This document shows positions 8,302 through 17,675 of a stretch of DNA of 54,570 nucleotides, in pieces (the first letter of the stretch is position 1; every line of letters begins with the position of its first letter). Both the position numbers and the translations under genes were made by a program. The stretch lies in contig CAIQOJ010000083.1 of NCBI GenBank assembly GCA_903873395.1, positions 1-54,570 on the forward strand, read 5' to 3'. The stretch is from an uncultured Acidimicrobiaceae bacterium. GTDB lineage: Bacteria; Actinomycetota; Acidimicrobiia; Acidimicrobiales; RAAP-2. The notes beneath the pieces are model-generated. The model did no database searches, was not told where the DNA came from, and saw only the letters and a program-made list of their open reading frames with translations.

Positions 8302-9870
8302 GTGACTCTCCGACAGATCATGGCCACGTTTAGGCGTCGCTGGCTGACCATTGTGGTCAGCGTGGTGGTCGCCGTTGGCGCGGCAGCCGCCTATTCGTTC
8401 GTGCAGACGCCGTCGTATCAGTCGAGTGCACTCGTCCAGTTCGCACTACCTGCAGCCACAGGAACCGGCGTCAACCCACTGACGCTGCCCTCGCCCATCG
8501 ACGAGCTCACGGCGAACGCTACCCAAGTGCGTGCCGCCGGGATCTTGCATGATGCGTCTCCAGCACTATCCGCATCCCAGGTCACCGGCTCGGTGGACCC
8601 GAACACGGGAGCCCTCACCGTGACCGCTACGGCCGAGAGCCCTTCTCGGTCCCAAGCAGTGGCCCAGGCCTATGCGCAGGCCGTGGTGGACGCCACTGCC
8701 ATCTACGCCCAAGCCCGGGTGGACAAGTACACAGCGGCGATTGCCGCGTTGACGAACCAGATCGCCGTCCTCCAGGCCAAACCAGGGGCCGCCCTCGATC
8801 CTCTGGTGGCCGCTCAGGTCACCAGCGTGACCGGCCAGATCGCTGCCCTGCAGACAGCGCAGTCCAACATCCAATTCGGCGAGCCGTATGCGTCGGTGCA
8901 GGTGCCCGCCTCCCCTGGTGCTCCCACCGGCCTCTCCAAATCCAAACTCGGCATCATCGGCCTCCTGGCTGGACTGATCGCCGGATGCGGTCTCGCCTTG
9001 GCCAGAGATGAACTCGATGACCGGGTACGCGACGCCCCCGATATCGAAACCATGATGGAGGGGCCGCTCCTCGGCGAACTCCCCCAAGACCGCGAGGTCC
9101 GAAGCGGTCAGGTCTCCATCGCCTTGGTGCAGGCTCCGCAGTCCTACTTGGCTGAAGCCGTTCGAGATCTGCGCACGAGCCTGCGGGTCCTCTTGGCCGA
9201 TACGCCCTCACCTCTACTGATGGTCACCAGCCCGCAAGCCGGTGATGGCAAGACCTTTGTCACGTCCAACCTTGCTGCCGCCTGGGCCCTCACCGGGAGC
9301 CGAGTGATCGTGGTATCCGCCGACTTCAGACGGCCACGTCTCGAAGACACACTCGGCGTCGAAGCCTCCGAACTTCCCGGTCTGTCCGATCTCATCCGGT
9401 CCAATTGGAAACATGCAGACGCCGAGCCGTCTGAGACTCCGTCGGACAGTCCACGAACAGGAAGGCCTGGACCAACTGCGGTGCCAGGTGGCGACCTCCG
9501 CCTCTCCGACCTCTTGGTCGAGACCGGCATCGAAGGACTCCGCCTCCTGCCCGTCGGCCTCCAGATGGACAATCCGAGTGAGCTTTTCGGTGGTCCCGGT
9601 ATGCGCCCCGTCCTCGACCAACTGCGCGATGCCGCTGACATCGTCCTGCTCGATACGCCGCCCGTGCTGGCCACCCCTGATGCCGCCATCCTGGGCAGCC
9701 AGTGCGACGGCGCCATTCTCGTCGCTTCCAAGGGAAAGACCGATCGAGGTGACCTCGAGCGGACGGCCCATCGGCTGCACGCTGTCGAGTGTCTGTTGTT
9801 GGGCCTGGTGTTGAACAAGGTCCGCGGGGGAAGCGGCGACGCCTATCAGGCCTACGCCTACCGGTCGTGA
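8302..9870 (+). CDS. Polysaccharide co-polymerase/tyrosine autokinase (Wzz-BY-kinase fusion)
   Basis: A 522-residue inner-membrane protein controlling chain length and export of the polysaccharide. The N-terminal Wzz-like part begins at GTG 8302 with TM1 (LTIVVSVVVAVGAAAAYSFV), has an extracytoplasmic helical stretch, then TM2 (LGIIGLLAGLIAGCGLAL, about residue 215). The cytoplasmic BY-kinase domain has Walker A SPQAGDGKT (GDGKT at 314-318), Walker A' VIVVSADFRRP (Asp 341) and Walker B IVLLDTPPV. The C-terminus, AYQAYAYRS, holds three tyrosines, a short version of the Tyr cluster that is autophosphorylated. An unusual Pro/Ser/Thr-rich insertion of about 35 residues follows the A' motif. An ATG 18 bases downstream is an alternative start. 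Confidence 0.92.
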   Translation: MTLRQIMATFRRRWLTIVVSVVVAVGAAAAYSFVQTPSYQSSALVQFALPAATGTGVNPLTLPSPIDELTANATQVRAAGILHDASPALSASQVTGSVDPNTGALTVTATAESPSRSQAVAQAYAQAVVDATAIYAQARVDKYTAAIAALTNQIAVLQAKPGAALDPLVAAQVTSVTGQIAALQTAQSNIQFGEPYASVQVPASPGAPTGLSKSKLGIIGLLAGLIAGCGLALARDELDDRVRDAPDIETMMEGPLLGELPQDREVRSGQVSIALVQAPQSYLAEAVRDLRTSLRVLLADTPSPLLMVTSPQAGDGKTFVTSNLAAAWALTGSRVIVVSADFRRPRLEDTLGVEASELPGLSDLIRSNWKHADAEPSETPSDSPRTGRPGPTAVPGGDLRLSDLLVETGIEGLRLLPVGLQMDNPSELFGGPGMRPVLDQLRDAADIVLLDTPPVLATPDAAILGSQCDGAILVASKGKTDRGDLERTAHRLHAVECLLLGLVLNKVRGGSGDAYQAYAYRS

Positions 9871-9877
9871 TTGGCCG

Positions 9878-11827
9878 GTGACCCAGAACACGGGCAGTTC
9901 CCCCGACGGGACCTCTCCACGACTTCCGCAGGCGGATGGACAGATCGAGGGCATCGTGGCCGTGGTGGTGGCCTACGGGGCGCCCGAACTGCTTGACCTC
10001 TGTCTCGGCGGCCTCGAGCAGGCTGTCCCCGTAGTGGTCGTCGACAACTCCTCGAATCAGGCAGTGTGCGACGTGGCTGACCGCCACGGTGCCACCTACG
10101 TCGATCCTGGAAGCAATCTCGGGTTCGCTGGTGGCGTCAACATCGGTATCGCCCGAGCGGAAGGGCATCATGTCCTGCTCGTGAACCCTGACGCCGTCAT
10201 CACGCCCACAGGGATCGCCGGTCTTGTCGCAGCGCTTGAGGCTGACCCCCGCGTGGCCGTGGTCGCCCCAGCTCAGTCCGGACCCGATGGCCCGGCTCGC
10301 GTGGCCTGGCCCTTCCCCACGCCGAGCGGAGCCTGGCTCGAAGCCGCTGGTCTCAGCAGGCTCCGGCAGTCCACTGACTTCGTCATCGGCTCGGTTCTTC
10401 TCATCCGAGCCGAGGCCATAGCTGATGTTGGGCCATTCGACGACGCATTCTTCCTCTACGCCGAGGAGACAGATTGGCAACGACGAGCCACCAGCCGTGG
10501 GTGGCGCACTCGGCTGGAGTCCGACGTGACCGCAGCACACGTCGGCGCAGGAACCGGTGGTGATCCAGTCGCTCGAGAGACCCACTTCCAGGCATCCCAC
10601 GAGCGCTATATCCGCAAGCACCATGGCTCGGTCGGCTGGTGGTCGTATCGGACAGCGCAGTTGATCGGCAACAGCGCCCGTGCCGCCTTGCGCCAAGGAG
10701 ACGACCGCCATGCCGCCGGTCTCCGGATGCGCCTCTACTGGACCGGCCCCCTGCGAGCTGAGGCTGCGTTCGACGGACCTAGTGGTCATGTCGCCATTGC
10801 GGGCGATCAGCCAAGCCACCTGCGAGTCGTGCATGTGGTGGTGACCGATGGCTTTGCCGGGGTCGAGCGGTATATCTGCCAGGTGGCCAGCGGGCTCAGC
10901 GCCCGTGGACACGACATCAGTGTCATTGGCGGCGCACCGGACCGCATGACTGGCGAACTTGCCGATGGCATCCCCCATCGCCAAGCCGCTTCCGTGATCG
11001 AGGCTGCCCGGGCCCTGGCCGAGACCGATGCCGACCTCGTTCACGTACACATGACTTCAGCCGAAGCCGCATCCTTCTTGGCTGGGCTGCGCAGGCGTCG
11101 ACCGGTGGTAGCCACCCGGCACTTTGCCTCTGGGCGAGGAACGGGCTGGCGCAATCGCATGTTGGCTCAGGTGACTGCCGCTCCGATCGCCCACGACATC
11201 GCCATCTCGTCCTACGTGGCCGCGGCCGCAGGTGGCCCCACCATCCTCATCCCCAATGCCGTCGAAGACCGCCCTCAGGCGTCTCTGCGTGACCCCCAGG
11301 TGCTCATGCTCCAGCGCCTCGACGTCGAGAAGGCTCCCGAGGTCGGCATTCGCGCCTGGGCGGCCAGCGGCCTGGGGACCAGAGGCTGGCGTCTGGTGAT
11401 TGCCGGCAACGGCATCCTGGCCCCTGCGCTGCGCACCTTGGTCCATGACCTGGATTGTCAGGACTCCGTCGAGTTCGCTGGGCTGGTGGCCGACACAGAT
11501 GGACTGTTGGCCTCGACGTCCATCCTGCTCGCCCCTGCTCCCGCTGAACCGTTCGGACTGGCAGTGACCGAAGCCATGGCTCACGGTGTGGCCATCGTTG
11601 CCGCCGCAGGCGGAGGACATCTCGAGACGGTGGCTGATGCCGGGGTCCTCTTTCCTCCGGGCGATGTCGAAGCTGCAGGTCAGGCCTTGATCGATTTGGC
11701 CGACGACCCCGGCCGACTCCGGGCTGTCGGCGCTGCGCTACGCCAACGTCAGCGGGACTGGTTCGCCATGCCACTGCACATCGATCGCCTCGAGGCCCTC
11801 TACCGGGACACCTTGGCCGGCAACTGA
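9878..11827 (+). CDS. Bifunctional glycosyltransferase: GT2-GT4 fusion
   Basis: A 649-residue protein with two complete glycosyltransferase modules. Residues about 20-290 are GT2 (GT-A fold, rhamnosyltransferase-like): VVVDNSSNQ, GSNLGFAGGVNIG, the metal-binding LLVNPDAVI and FLYAEETDWQRRA. After a linker, residues about 310-649 are GT4: GVERYICQVASGL, the donor-binding MLQRLDVEKAPEV, and the EX7E motif EPFGLAVTEAMAHG. Each half looks intact, so it may add two successive sugars. The GTG start is 7 bp after the BY-kinase stop, so the genes are probably co-transcribed. The stop TGA directly abuts the stop of the convergent GT4 gene. Confidence 0.88.
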   Translation: MTQNTGSSPDGTSPRLPQADGQIEGIVAVVVAYGAPELLDLCLGGLEQAVPVVVVDNSSNQAVCDVADRHGATYVDPGSNLGFAGGVNIGIARAEGHHVLLVNPDAVITPTGIAGLVAALEADPRVAVVAPAQSGPDGPARVAWPFPTPSGAWLEAAGLSRLRQSTDFVIGSVLLIRAEAIADVGPFDDAFFLYAEETDWQRRATSRGWRTRLESDVTAAHVGAGTGGDPVARETHFQASHERYIRKHHGSVGWWSYRTAQLIGNSARAALRQGDDRHAAGLRMRLYWTGPLRAEAAFDGPSGHVAIAGDQPSHLRVVHVVVTDGFAGVERYICQVASGLSARGHDISVIGGAPDRMTGELADGIPHRQAASVIEAARALAETDADLVHVHMTSAEAASFLAGLRRRRPVVATRHFASGRGTGWRNRMLAQVTAAPIAHDIAISSYVAAAAGGPTILIPNAVEDRPQASLRDPQVLMLQRLDVEKAPEVGIRAWAASGLGTRGWRLVIAGNGILAPALRTLVHDLDCQDSVEFAGLVADTDGLLASTSILLAPAPAEPFGLAVTEAMAHGVAIVAAAGGGHLETVADAGVLFPPGDVEAAGQALIDLADDPGRLRAVGAALRQRQRDWFAMPLHIDRLEALYRDTLAGN

Positions 11828-13000
11828 TCAGACCTGGGACAGCGCCCGTTCGTAGAACGCGCACTGCGTAGCAGCGACGGCCTCCCATGAATACCTCGAG
11901 GCGGCCTCTTGCCCGGCCTCACGCAATGCGGACCACTGCGCCGGGTCGTCGAGCAGACCTACGAGTGCACCACGCAGGGCATCGGCATCCCCCGGAGTGA
12001 CCAGGATCCCACTGGAGCCCACGACATCGGGCAGTGCCCCCGAGGCGGAAGCCACGACAGGCACCCCCGATGCCTGGGCCTCGACCACGACCCTGCCGAA
12101 CTGCTCGAGCCACCCCGGCACAGGCACCGAGGGCACGGCCAACACATCGGCCTCGGCATAGGCCCTGGCTACGTCGACATCATCGACATGCCCGTGAAAG
12201 CGTGCGCGGCGACCCAGACCCAACTCGTCAGCGAGCTGGGTCAACGCCTGACGCTCGGGACCATCCCCCCACAGATCGACCTCGAGTCGATCGTCACCGG
12301 CCACAGCTCGCAGCAGCACGTCAGCGCCCTTGTGAGGGATGAGTCTCCCGACAAACCCCACGCGCAGTACCCCCGAAGGAGGTGGCCGATCGATCGGATG
12401 GAACCGGCCCACATCGACGCCCAGCGGGAGTAGTTCCAGCTCACCGACGAGGCCCTTGCGGCGCAGGATCTCTCCCGCTTCCACATTGCACGTGTAGGCA
12501 CCAGCAGCCCGACGGAGTGACCACCGCTCGAACCAGCGAAACGGGGGCGGATAGCGCTTCTCGATGTTCTGAGCCGAGCACACCAAGAACGGGGTCTTCG
12601 GGCTGCGCAGCGCCCTCAAGAGGAGAACCTCGGCAACAGCGAGGCCAAACGGCTCTTCGTGCAGATCGATCAGGTTGAACCGACGCGACCCCAGCAGGCG
12701 CCAGAGGGGCCTGGGGTCAAAGAGGAAGAGGTTCGGGTGGCGGCCCAGGGTGGCGACCGGCACGGCAAAGGTGTCGCCTGCGGCATCAAAGGCCACCATT
12801 GCGCCCCCCTCCTCCCACCGGCGCGCCGTCACCAAGGTGAGGTCGACACCGCTGGCACCCACCAAGCGCTCTCGCTGGCGCCACCCGGTGACCACTGCGC
12901 TGTGGGAGATCCTCAGCACCGAGAGGGGCTGATCCACAGGCGATGTGAGTCGAGGATCGCCGTTCGAGGTTGCCACCTTGGCGACCGTATCAGTCGGCAT
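11828..13000 (-). CDS. Glycosyltransferase family 4
   Basis: A 390-residue GT4 transferase with the start set at ATG 13000 (MPTDTVAKV); a start 24 bp upstream is also open. It carries VLRISHSAVVTGWRQRE at the N-terminus, IDLHEEPFGLAVAEVLLL in the acceptor domain, and in the donor domain VGFVGRLIPHKGADVLL and EQFGRVVVEAQASGVPVVAS (EX7E). The Asp-Leu-His-Glu-Glu segment is common in transferases acting on mannose or similar acceptors, but substrates cannot be assigned. It is convergent with the GT2-GT4 fusion and divergent from the first giant secreted protein, with about 150 bp between the starts that must hold both promoters. Confidence 0.9.
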   Translation of the reverse strand: MPTDTVAKVATSNGDPRLTSPVDQPLSVLRISHSAVVTGWRQRERLVGASGVDLTLVTARRWEEGGAMVAFDAAGDTFAVPVATLGRHPNLFLFDPRPLWRLLGSRRFNLIDLHEEPFGLAVAEVLLLRALRSPKTPFLVCSAQNIEKRYPPPFRWFERWSLRRAAGAYTCNVEAGEILRRKGLVGELELLPLGVDVGRFHPIDRPPPSGVLRVGFVGRLIPHKGADVLLRAVAGDDRLEVDLWGDGPERQALTQLADELGLGRRARFHGHVDDVDVARAYAEADVLAVPSVPVPGWLEQFGRVVVEAQASGVPVVASASGALPDVVGSSGILVTPGDADALRGALVGLLDDPAQWSALREAGQEAASRYSWEAVAATQCAFYERALSQV

Positions 13001-13152
13001 GTCAAGGCTGCGGAACCGGGCCAAAAGACCCTAGTTGCGATGCCGGAAAGCGTAAATCTCACGTTCCGTGACGACCTGGTGATCATTAGTGCGATTGCTA
13101 CTCAAGTTGCCTCATGCACCGCCGATGCCCCAAGCGAGGAGGCAAGGGGCAC

Positions 13153-16100
13153 ATGAGGAAAATCCAAGTAGCAGAAGAAGTAGTTCGGGCAGGTTCTGGA
13201 GCACGAAAGGTCGGGGCGCATCGACGCATGCTGCGCATGGCCACGATCGCCATCGCTGCGTTGACGGCGGTGACCGGGCTGGGCCTGGCCGAGAGGGCAA
13301 CCGTTGGCGCTGCCAGCAGCCCGCAGATCCCGGGAAGCGTGCCAGCACCAGGGGCGAGCGAGATCTCACCCATCTGCTCCACCACCCAGCCGGCGAAGGT
13401 GCTTGGCCCGCAGGCCACACTTCCGGCCAATCCAGTTACGAAGCTGATCTCGCCCGCAGGTGGGGTGAACCAGTTCAGCGCGTCAGGCACCAATCTCTAC
13501 GTTGAGACCACAGTTGCTGGCGCCCCGACGATCGCCGTCTACACCCTCACGGGCGCACTCGTCACTCAGATCACCTTGCCAGCCGGTTGGAACGCCGGCC
13601 AAGAGTCCGCTCCGGTCATCGATGCTTCGGGGAACATCTACGTGTCCTCGTATTACAGCCAGCGCGTCGTGGCCTACTCCCCGACGGGTACGCAACTCTG
13701 GTCGGTTGCCCCTAACAACGGAAACCCGGACAATCTGTTCTCCGTGGGCACCGGGGCCGGTTGGCATCTCGTTGTCAGCCTCGTTCAGGACAAGGCCGCA
13801 GGCACGTCCAGGGTTCTCGATCCCGCAACAGGTGCCCTCACTGGCGCCACGGTGCCCTTCTACGCACCGTCCTACACCCAGATCACCGAGCGGGCCGATG
13901 GCACCGCCCTCTATTCCGGTAACGGCTACGTCAAGACGATCAGCGCAACTGGCGCAGTGACCGCCACCTTCGGAGCCCCCAACACCGGCTGGCAGGGACA
14001 GCACACCGGATCCGGGTCGCAGTTCTACTACCAAGGTCAGGCAACATCAGGAAGCGACGGCACCATTTACACCGCCGACGGGCCTTCGACGATTGAGGCC
14101 ACCTCGCCAGCCGGGTTCCTCAAGGGTTCGACCGACTTCGGTGGAGCGCTCGCCATTCCGGGAAGCTCGTTCGCCCTGATCGGATCGACCTTCTACGTCC
14201 AGAGCGGTCCTCCGTTCAATGGCGCTGCTGGCAGCATCTCGACGTTCACGATGGCCAACCTCCAGAGCTATCTGGCCGCCGTCACGCCGGCCGCCAACAC
14301 GATGGGCTGGGGTGCCGGTCTCACCTCACCAGCCACTGCCAACTACTTCGGACCAGGCACGGTCCCCTCGGTGAACGCCACGTTCGATCCCTGGTGGACG
14401 ACTCAGGCCTCGCACGTGCAGATGGCCTGGTCGGTCATCCCCAGCACATCGTTGAACGCTGAGACGGTGCCGGCCCCGACGACCACGGCGCTGCCCACGT
14501 CATCGGCTGCCCTGGCTTCGGTCGTGCTCCCTCTGTCTGCCGCTGATCAAGCACCCGGGCCCTACCAGGTCCAGGCCACCTTGTTGGACACGGCGACTAC
14601 CCCAGCAACTGTGCTCGGCACGGCGTGCATGCCCTACACGGTGGGCTCATCGACGTCGCAGCTGAACCTCGGCTCGCTGCCCACTGGCATCAACGGTGGC
14701 GGTCCAGTGGATTCACGAGGCGTCGCCCTGAACTCCCAGCTCGGCCTGAACGGTTTCCGTGGCGGCGTGGACTGGGGCCAGTTCCTGCCGACCTGCAATA
14801 CAGGCGCACCGACCGCAGCGACCTGTGGCCCTACTGCCATGAACTTCACCAACGCCTCGACCGATCCCTACAAGGCCGCTGCTGAAGCCGCCGCCGCCCA
14901 CATGACGTACTGGATCCAGGTCGGCTCGGGCACGGCCTATGACAACGCACTGGTGGCCAACAGCTGGTGGCAAGCCGATGTTGCCGCCCTCGTTGCCCAC
15001 TACTCCACGGTGCCTGCCGGCTCGACCGGCATGGCTCCGGTGACCAACTGGGAAGCGTGGAACGAGTCGAACTACACCGGGTGGCCCAATGGCGGCACCT
15101 ACACGACCAGCGTTCTCGCACCCTTCTACGCAGCAGTCAAGTCGGTGCTGCCAGGAACCGCCTCCAAGGTGATCGGGGGCTCGACCCTCGAGCCGAGCAT
15201 TCCCTGGTGGAACCAGCTGATTGCCGCAGGCGGCCTCAACAGCATGGATGTCGTCGGCGTACACCCCTACACCGGTTCCAATGGATCATTCGAAGAAGAG
15301 GGCATGCAGACCCAGGTGGCCCAGTTGAAGGCCATGGTCTCCCCCAAGCCCGTCTGGTTCACCGAACTCGGCTGGTGGAGCGATGGTGACTACAACTTCC
15401 TGGCCCAAGCCGACCAAGTCTCACGCTCGATGCTGTGGCAGAAGATCCTGGGGATCCCCACCTGGTCGTACTTCTTCACCGAAGGCAACTGGGGCAACAA
15501 CGGCATCTCCTTCTCGATGATCCAGGCAGCCGTGGCCGATGACTACGTCAAGCCCGCCGCTCTGGCCACGATGACCATGTCGGCGCAACTGGACGGACGG
15601 TCCTACATTGCCCAGCCCTCGACCGGGATTCCCCAGACCTTTGCCGCCACCTTCGGCCCCTCGGCCACCTCAGCGACGGACATGACCGCCCTGTGGGCCG
15701 ATGGCCTGTCGTCGACGGCTGCTGTCACCTTCACCGGCACCGGGGGCACGGCACCCGTGACGGTGACCGACCTGTGGGGCAAGTCGACCACCACGACGGT
15801 CACCCTGGGCACCACCTACTCCATGCCGGTCTCGGACCACACCGCCTTCATCAGCTACCCAACGTCGGTGGCCATGACGGTTGCCGGTCCCGAGGCATAC
15901 GGCGCTGATCTGGCCCACTACGGAAATGGCGCAACCGCCGCCGCCTCGTCGAACAGCGCTCAGGCCAACGGTGCCATCTACGAGCCCACCCAACAGGTCG
16001 GCTATGGCCTCGGGTGGTCCTCGGCATCTGGAGATACCGCTCCCACCTACACGATCACCCTGCCTTCCACCCAAACGGTCGACCGAGTTGTCATCGACAC

Positions 16101-17541
16101 CCAGTCAGCCGGTTCAACCGCCTCGAGCGTGCGCAACTACACCGTTGCCCTGAACCAAGGCGGCACGTGGACCACCGTGGCTACGGTCACCGGGCAGTTC
16201 CGCAACCACTCCCAGCTCGTCTCCTTCGCCCCGGCGTCGGCTTCAGGGATCCGCCTGAGCATCTCGCAGGTCAACTTCGGTGGCTACTACGGCGGCGGGG
16301 TTCCTCCATGGTGGACGCCGACCCAGACATCGCCGGCGTTCCTCCACTCCGTGATGGTGTACTCCGGCAACGGGGGACCCTCGGCCGTCGCAGGCAGCGG
16401 ACTCACCCCCCTGATGGGCTCGAACCCTGGTGGTAGCGGCACGATCACCACAACAGGCACGCCGCCGACGACCACCACCACGGTGCCGCCTACGACCACC
16501 ACCACCACGGTGCCGCCGACGACGACCACGACTGCTCCGCCGCCTACGACCACCACCACGGTGCCGCCGACGACGACCACCACGTCGCCGCCGCCCAGCC
16601 CCACGGTTCCGACGACAACGGTGCCGCCGACGACGACCACAACGGCTCCGCCGCCTACGACCACCACCACCACGGTGCCGCCGACGACGACCACAACGGC
16701 GCCGCCCGCAACAACGACGACGACCACCAAGCCGACGACCACAACAACCACCGTGACCTCAACGGGGTCGGGCAGGAAGACCTGGACCCGCAAGTTCAAC
16801 GGTTACTGGCTCACCACCTCGAGCGGCGGGATCTCCGCCTTCGGAACTGCTCCCTACCTGGGTTCTGCGGCAGGAAACACGCTGGCCCGCCCGATCGTCG
16901 GCATGTCGTCGACCTCGACGGGCAAGGGTTATCGGATGGTGGCGTCAGATGGTGGCATCTTCAACTTCGGTGATGCCGGCTTCTACGGCTCAACCGGAGG
17001 GTTCCATCTGAACCGGCCGATGGTCGGCATGGCTACCACCCCAAGCGGCCAGGGCTACTGGCTGGTCGCATCCGACGGAGGCATCTTCTCCTTCGGCGAT
17101 GCCCAGTTCCAAGGATCGACGGGCAGCTTGACGCTCAACAAGCCCATCGTCCACATGGCTGCCACCCCATCCGGCAACGGCTACTGGCTGGTGGCCTCGG
17201 ATGGTGGAGTCTTCGCCTTCGGTGATGCCGGCTTCTACGGCTCCACCGGGAGCCTGGGCCTCAACAAGCCAATCGTCGGGATCAGCAGCACCCCTGACGG
17301 CCAGGGCTACTGGCTGGTGGCTTCGGACGGCGGGATCTTCGCCTTCGGTGATGCCGTCTTCTACGGCTCGACCGGCAATCTCCACCTCAATGCGCCAATC
17401 TCCGGCGTGCAGTCGAGCCCGACCGGCCAGGGCTACTGGCTGGTGGCTTCGGATGGTGGGATCTTCGCCTTCGGTGATGCCGCCTTCTACGGCTCGACCG
17501 GCGGTCGCCACCTGCAGCAGAGGACGGTGGCCATCTCCTGA
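13153..17541 (+). CDS. Giant secreted multidomain glycosidase-like protein, first of two tandem paralogs
   Basis: A 1462-residue exported protein. The ATG at 13153 follows GAGGAGGCAAGGGG; the signal segment is MATIAIAALTAVTGLGLAE. Order: Ser/Thr-rich start; residues about 80-370 with NIYVSSYYSQ-type strands, likely a beta-propeller; a TIM-barrel-like core with candidate acid/base Glu638 in WEAWNESN and nucleophile Glu738 in WFTELGWW, the clan GH-A pattern (GH39/GH5-like); a discoidin-like carbohydrate-binding domain (about 910-1085) with VNFGGYYGGGVPPWW; a Thr/Pro linker (about 1100-1205); and six 42-residue GYWLVASDGG repeats to the end. In its polysaccharide locus it may trim or release the polymer, as PslG does in Pseudomonas. 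Family and substrate are inferred, not proven. Confidence 0.85.
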   Translation: MRKIQVAEEVVRAGSGARKVGAHRRMLRMATIAIAALTAVTGLGLAERATVGAASSPQIPGSVPAPGASEISPICSTTQPAKVLGPQATLPANPVTKLISPAGGVNQFSASGTNLYVETTVAGAPTIAVYTLTGALVTQITLPAGWNAGQESAPVIDASGNIYVSSYYSQRVVAYSPTGTQLWSVAPNNGNPDNLFSVGTGAGWHLVVSLVQDKAAGTSRVLDPATGALTGATVPFYAPSYTQITERADGTALYSGNGYVKTISATGAVTATFGAPNTGWQGQHTGSGSQFYYQGQATSGSDGTIYTADGPSTIEATSPAGFLKGSTDFGGALAIPGSSFALIGSTFYVQSGPPFNGAAGSISTFTMANLQSYLAAVTPAANTMGWGAGLTSPATANYFGPGTVPSVNATFDPWWTTQASHVQMAWSVIPSTSLNAETVPAPTTTALPTSSAALASVVLPLSAADQAPGPYQVQATLLDTATTPATVLGTACMPYTVGSSTSQLNLGSLPTGINGGGPVDSRGVALNSQLGLNGFRGGVDWGQFLPTCNTGAPTAATCGPTAMNFTNASTDPYKAAAEAAAAHMTYWIQVGSGTAYDNALVANSWWQADVAALVAHYSTVPAGSTGMAPVTNWEAWNESNYTGWPNGGTYTTSVLAPFYAAVKSVLPGTASKVIGGSTLEPSIPWWNQLIAAGGLNSMDVVGVHPYTGSNGSFEEEGMQTQVAQLKAMVSPKPVWFTELGWWSDGDYNFLAQADQVSRSMLWQKILGIPTWSYFFTEGNWGNNGISFSMIQAAVADDYVKPAALATMTMSAQLDGRSYIAQPSTGIPQTFAATFGPSATSATDMTALWADGLSSTAAVTFTGTGGTAPVTVTDLWGKSTTTTVTLGTTYSMPVSDHTAFISYPTSVAMTVAGPEAYGADLAHYGNGATAAASSNSAQANGAIYEPTQQVGYGLGWSSASGDTAPTYTITLPSTQTVDRVVIDTQSAGSTASSVRNYTVALNQGGTWTTVATVTGQFRNHSQLVSFAPASASGIRLSISQVNFGGYYGGGVPPWWTPTQTSPAFLHSVMVYSGNGGPSAVAGSGLTPLMGSNPGGSGTITTTGTPPTTTTTVPPTTTTTTVPPTTTTTAPPPTTTTTVPPTTTTTSPPPSPTVPTTTVPPTTTTTAPPPTTTTTTVPPTTTTTAPPATTTTTTKPTTTTTTVTSTGSGRKTWTRKFNGYWLTTSSGGISAFGTAPYLGSAAGNTLARPIVGMSSTSTGKGYRMVASDGGIFNFGDAGFYGSTGGFHLNRPMVGMATTPSGQGYWLVASDGGIFSFGDAQFQGSTGSLTLNKPIVHMAATPSGNGYWLVASDGGVFAFGDAGFYGSTGSLGLNKPIVGISSTPDGQGYWLVASDGGIFAFGDAVFYGSTGNLHLNAPISGVQSSPTGQGYWLVASDGGIFAFGDAAFYGSTGGRHLQQRTVAIS
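16450..16760 (+). repeat. Thr/Pro linker-coding repeats
   Basis: Imperfect DNA repeats of the kind gtgccgccgacgacgacc that encode a TTTTT-VPP linker between the discoidin-like domain and the C-terminal repeats of the first giant protein. Such linkers span the cell wall and are likely glycosylated. The antisense strand is open but only because of this repetition. Confidence 0.85.
16801..17538 (+). repeat. Six 126-bp coding repeats (42-residue GYWLVASDGG units)
   Basis: Six units, each beginning GYWLVASDGGIFAFGDA or a variant and ending near PIVGMAATPSG. The first is the most diverged and the last is cut short. Repeats with G-Y-W, D-G-G and F-G-D signatures are widespread in acidimicrobial surface proteins; six copies would suit a six-bladed propeller or a repetitive wall-binding module. 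Confidence 0.85.
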
Positions 17542-17580
17542 CTCGGCCCGCCCCTCGGGGCGCGAACAGTTCACGCCGCA

Positions 17581-17608
17581 GCTGACCAGGGCATCTGCCC
17601 TGGTCAGC
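17581..17608 (+). terminator. Strong hairpin between the tandem giant genes
   Basis: A perfect 12-bp stem (GCTGACCAGGGC/GCCCTGGTCAGC) with loop ATCT, 40 bp after the stop of the first giant gene. It has no run of T, as is common for intrinsic terminators in high-GC actinobacteria. It suggests that the second paralog has its own promoter or is expressed by partial read-through. Confidence 0.7.
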
Positions 17609-17675
17609 GTCATTTCGGGAACAATCACTCAAATTGCCCCACGTTCGGGCCTGTTTGCGGCCACACTGGTGCTCC

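Noticed and set aside
9392-11050. Long minus-strand frame opposite the BY-kinase and the GT2-GT4 gene
   Set aside because: The plus strand carries clear kinase and glycosyltransferase motifs; this frame has none.
16287-16799. Minus-strand Val/Gly-rich frame
   Set aside because: It is the complement of the Thr/Pro linker repeats and consists almost only of repeated Val and Gly.
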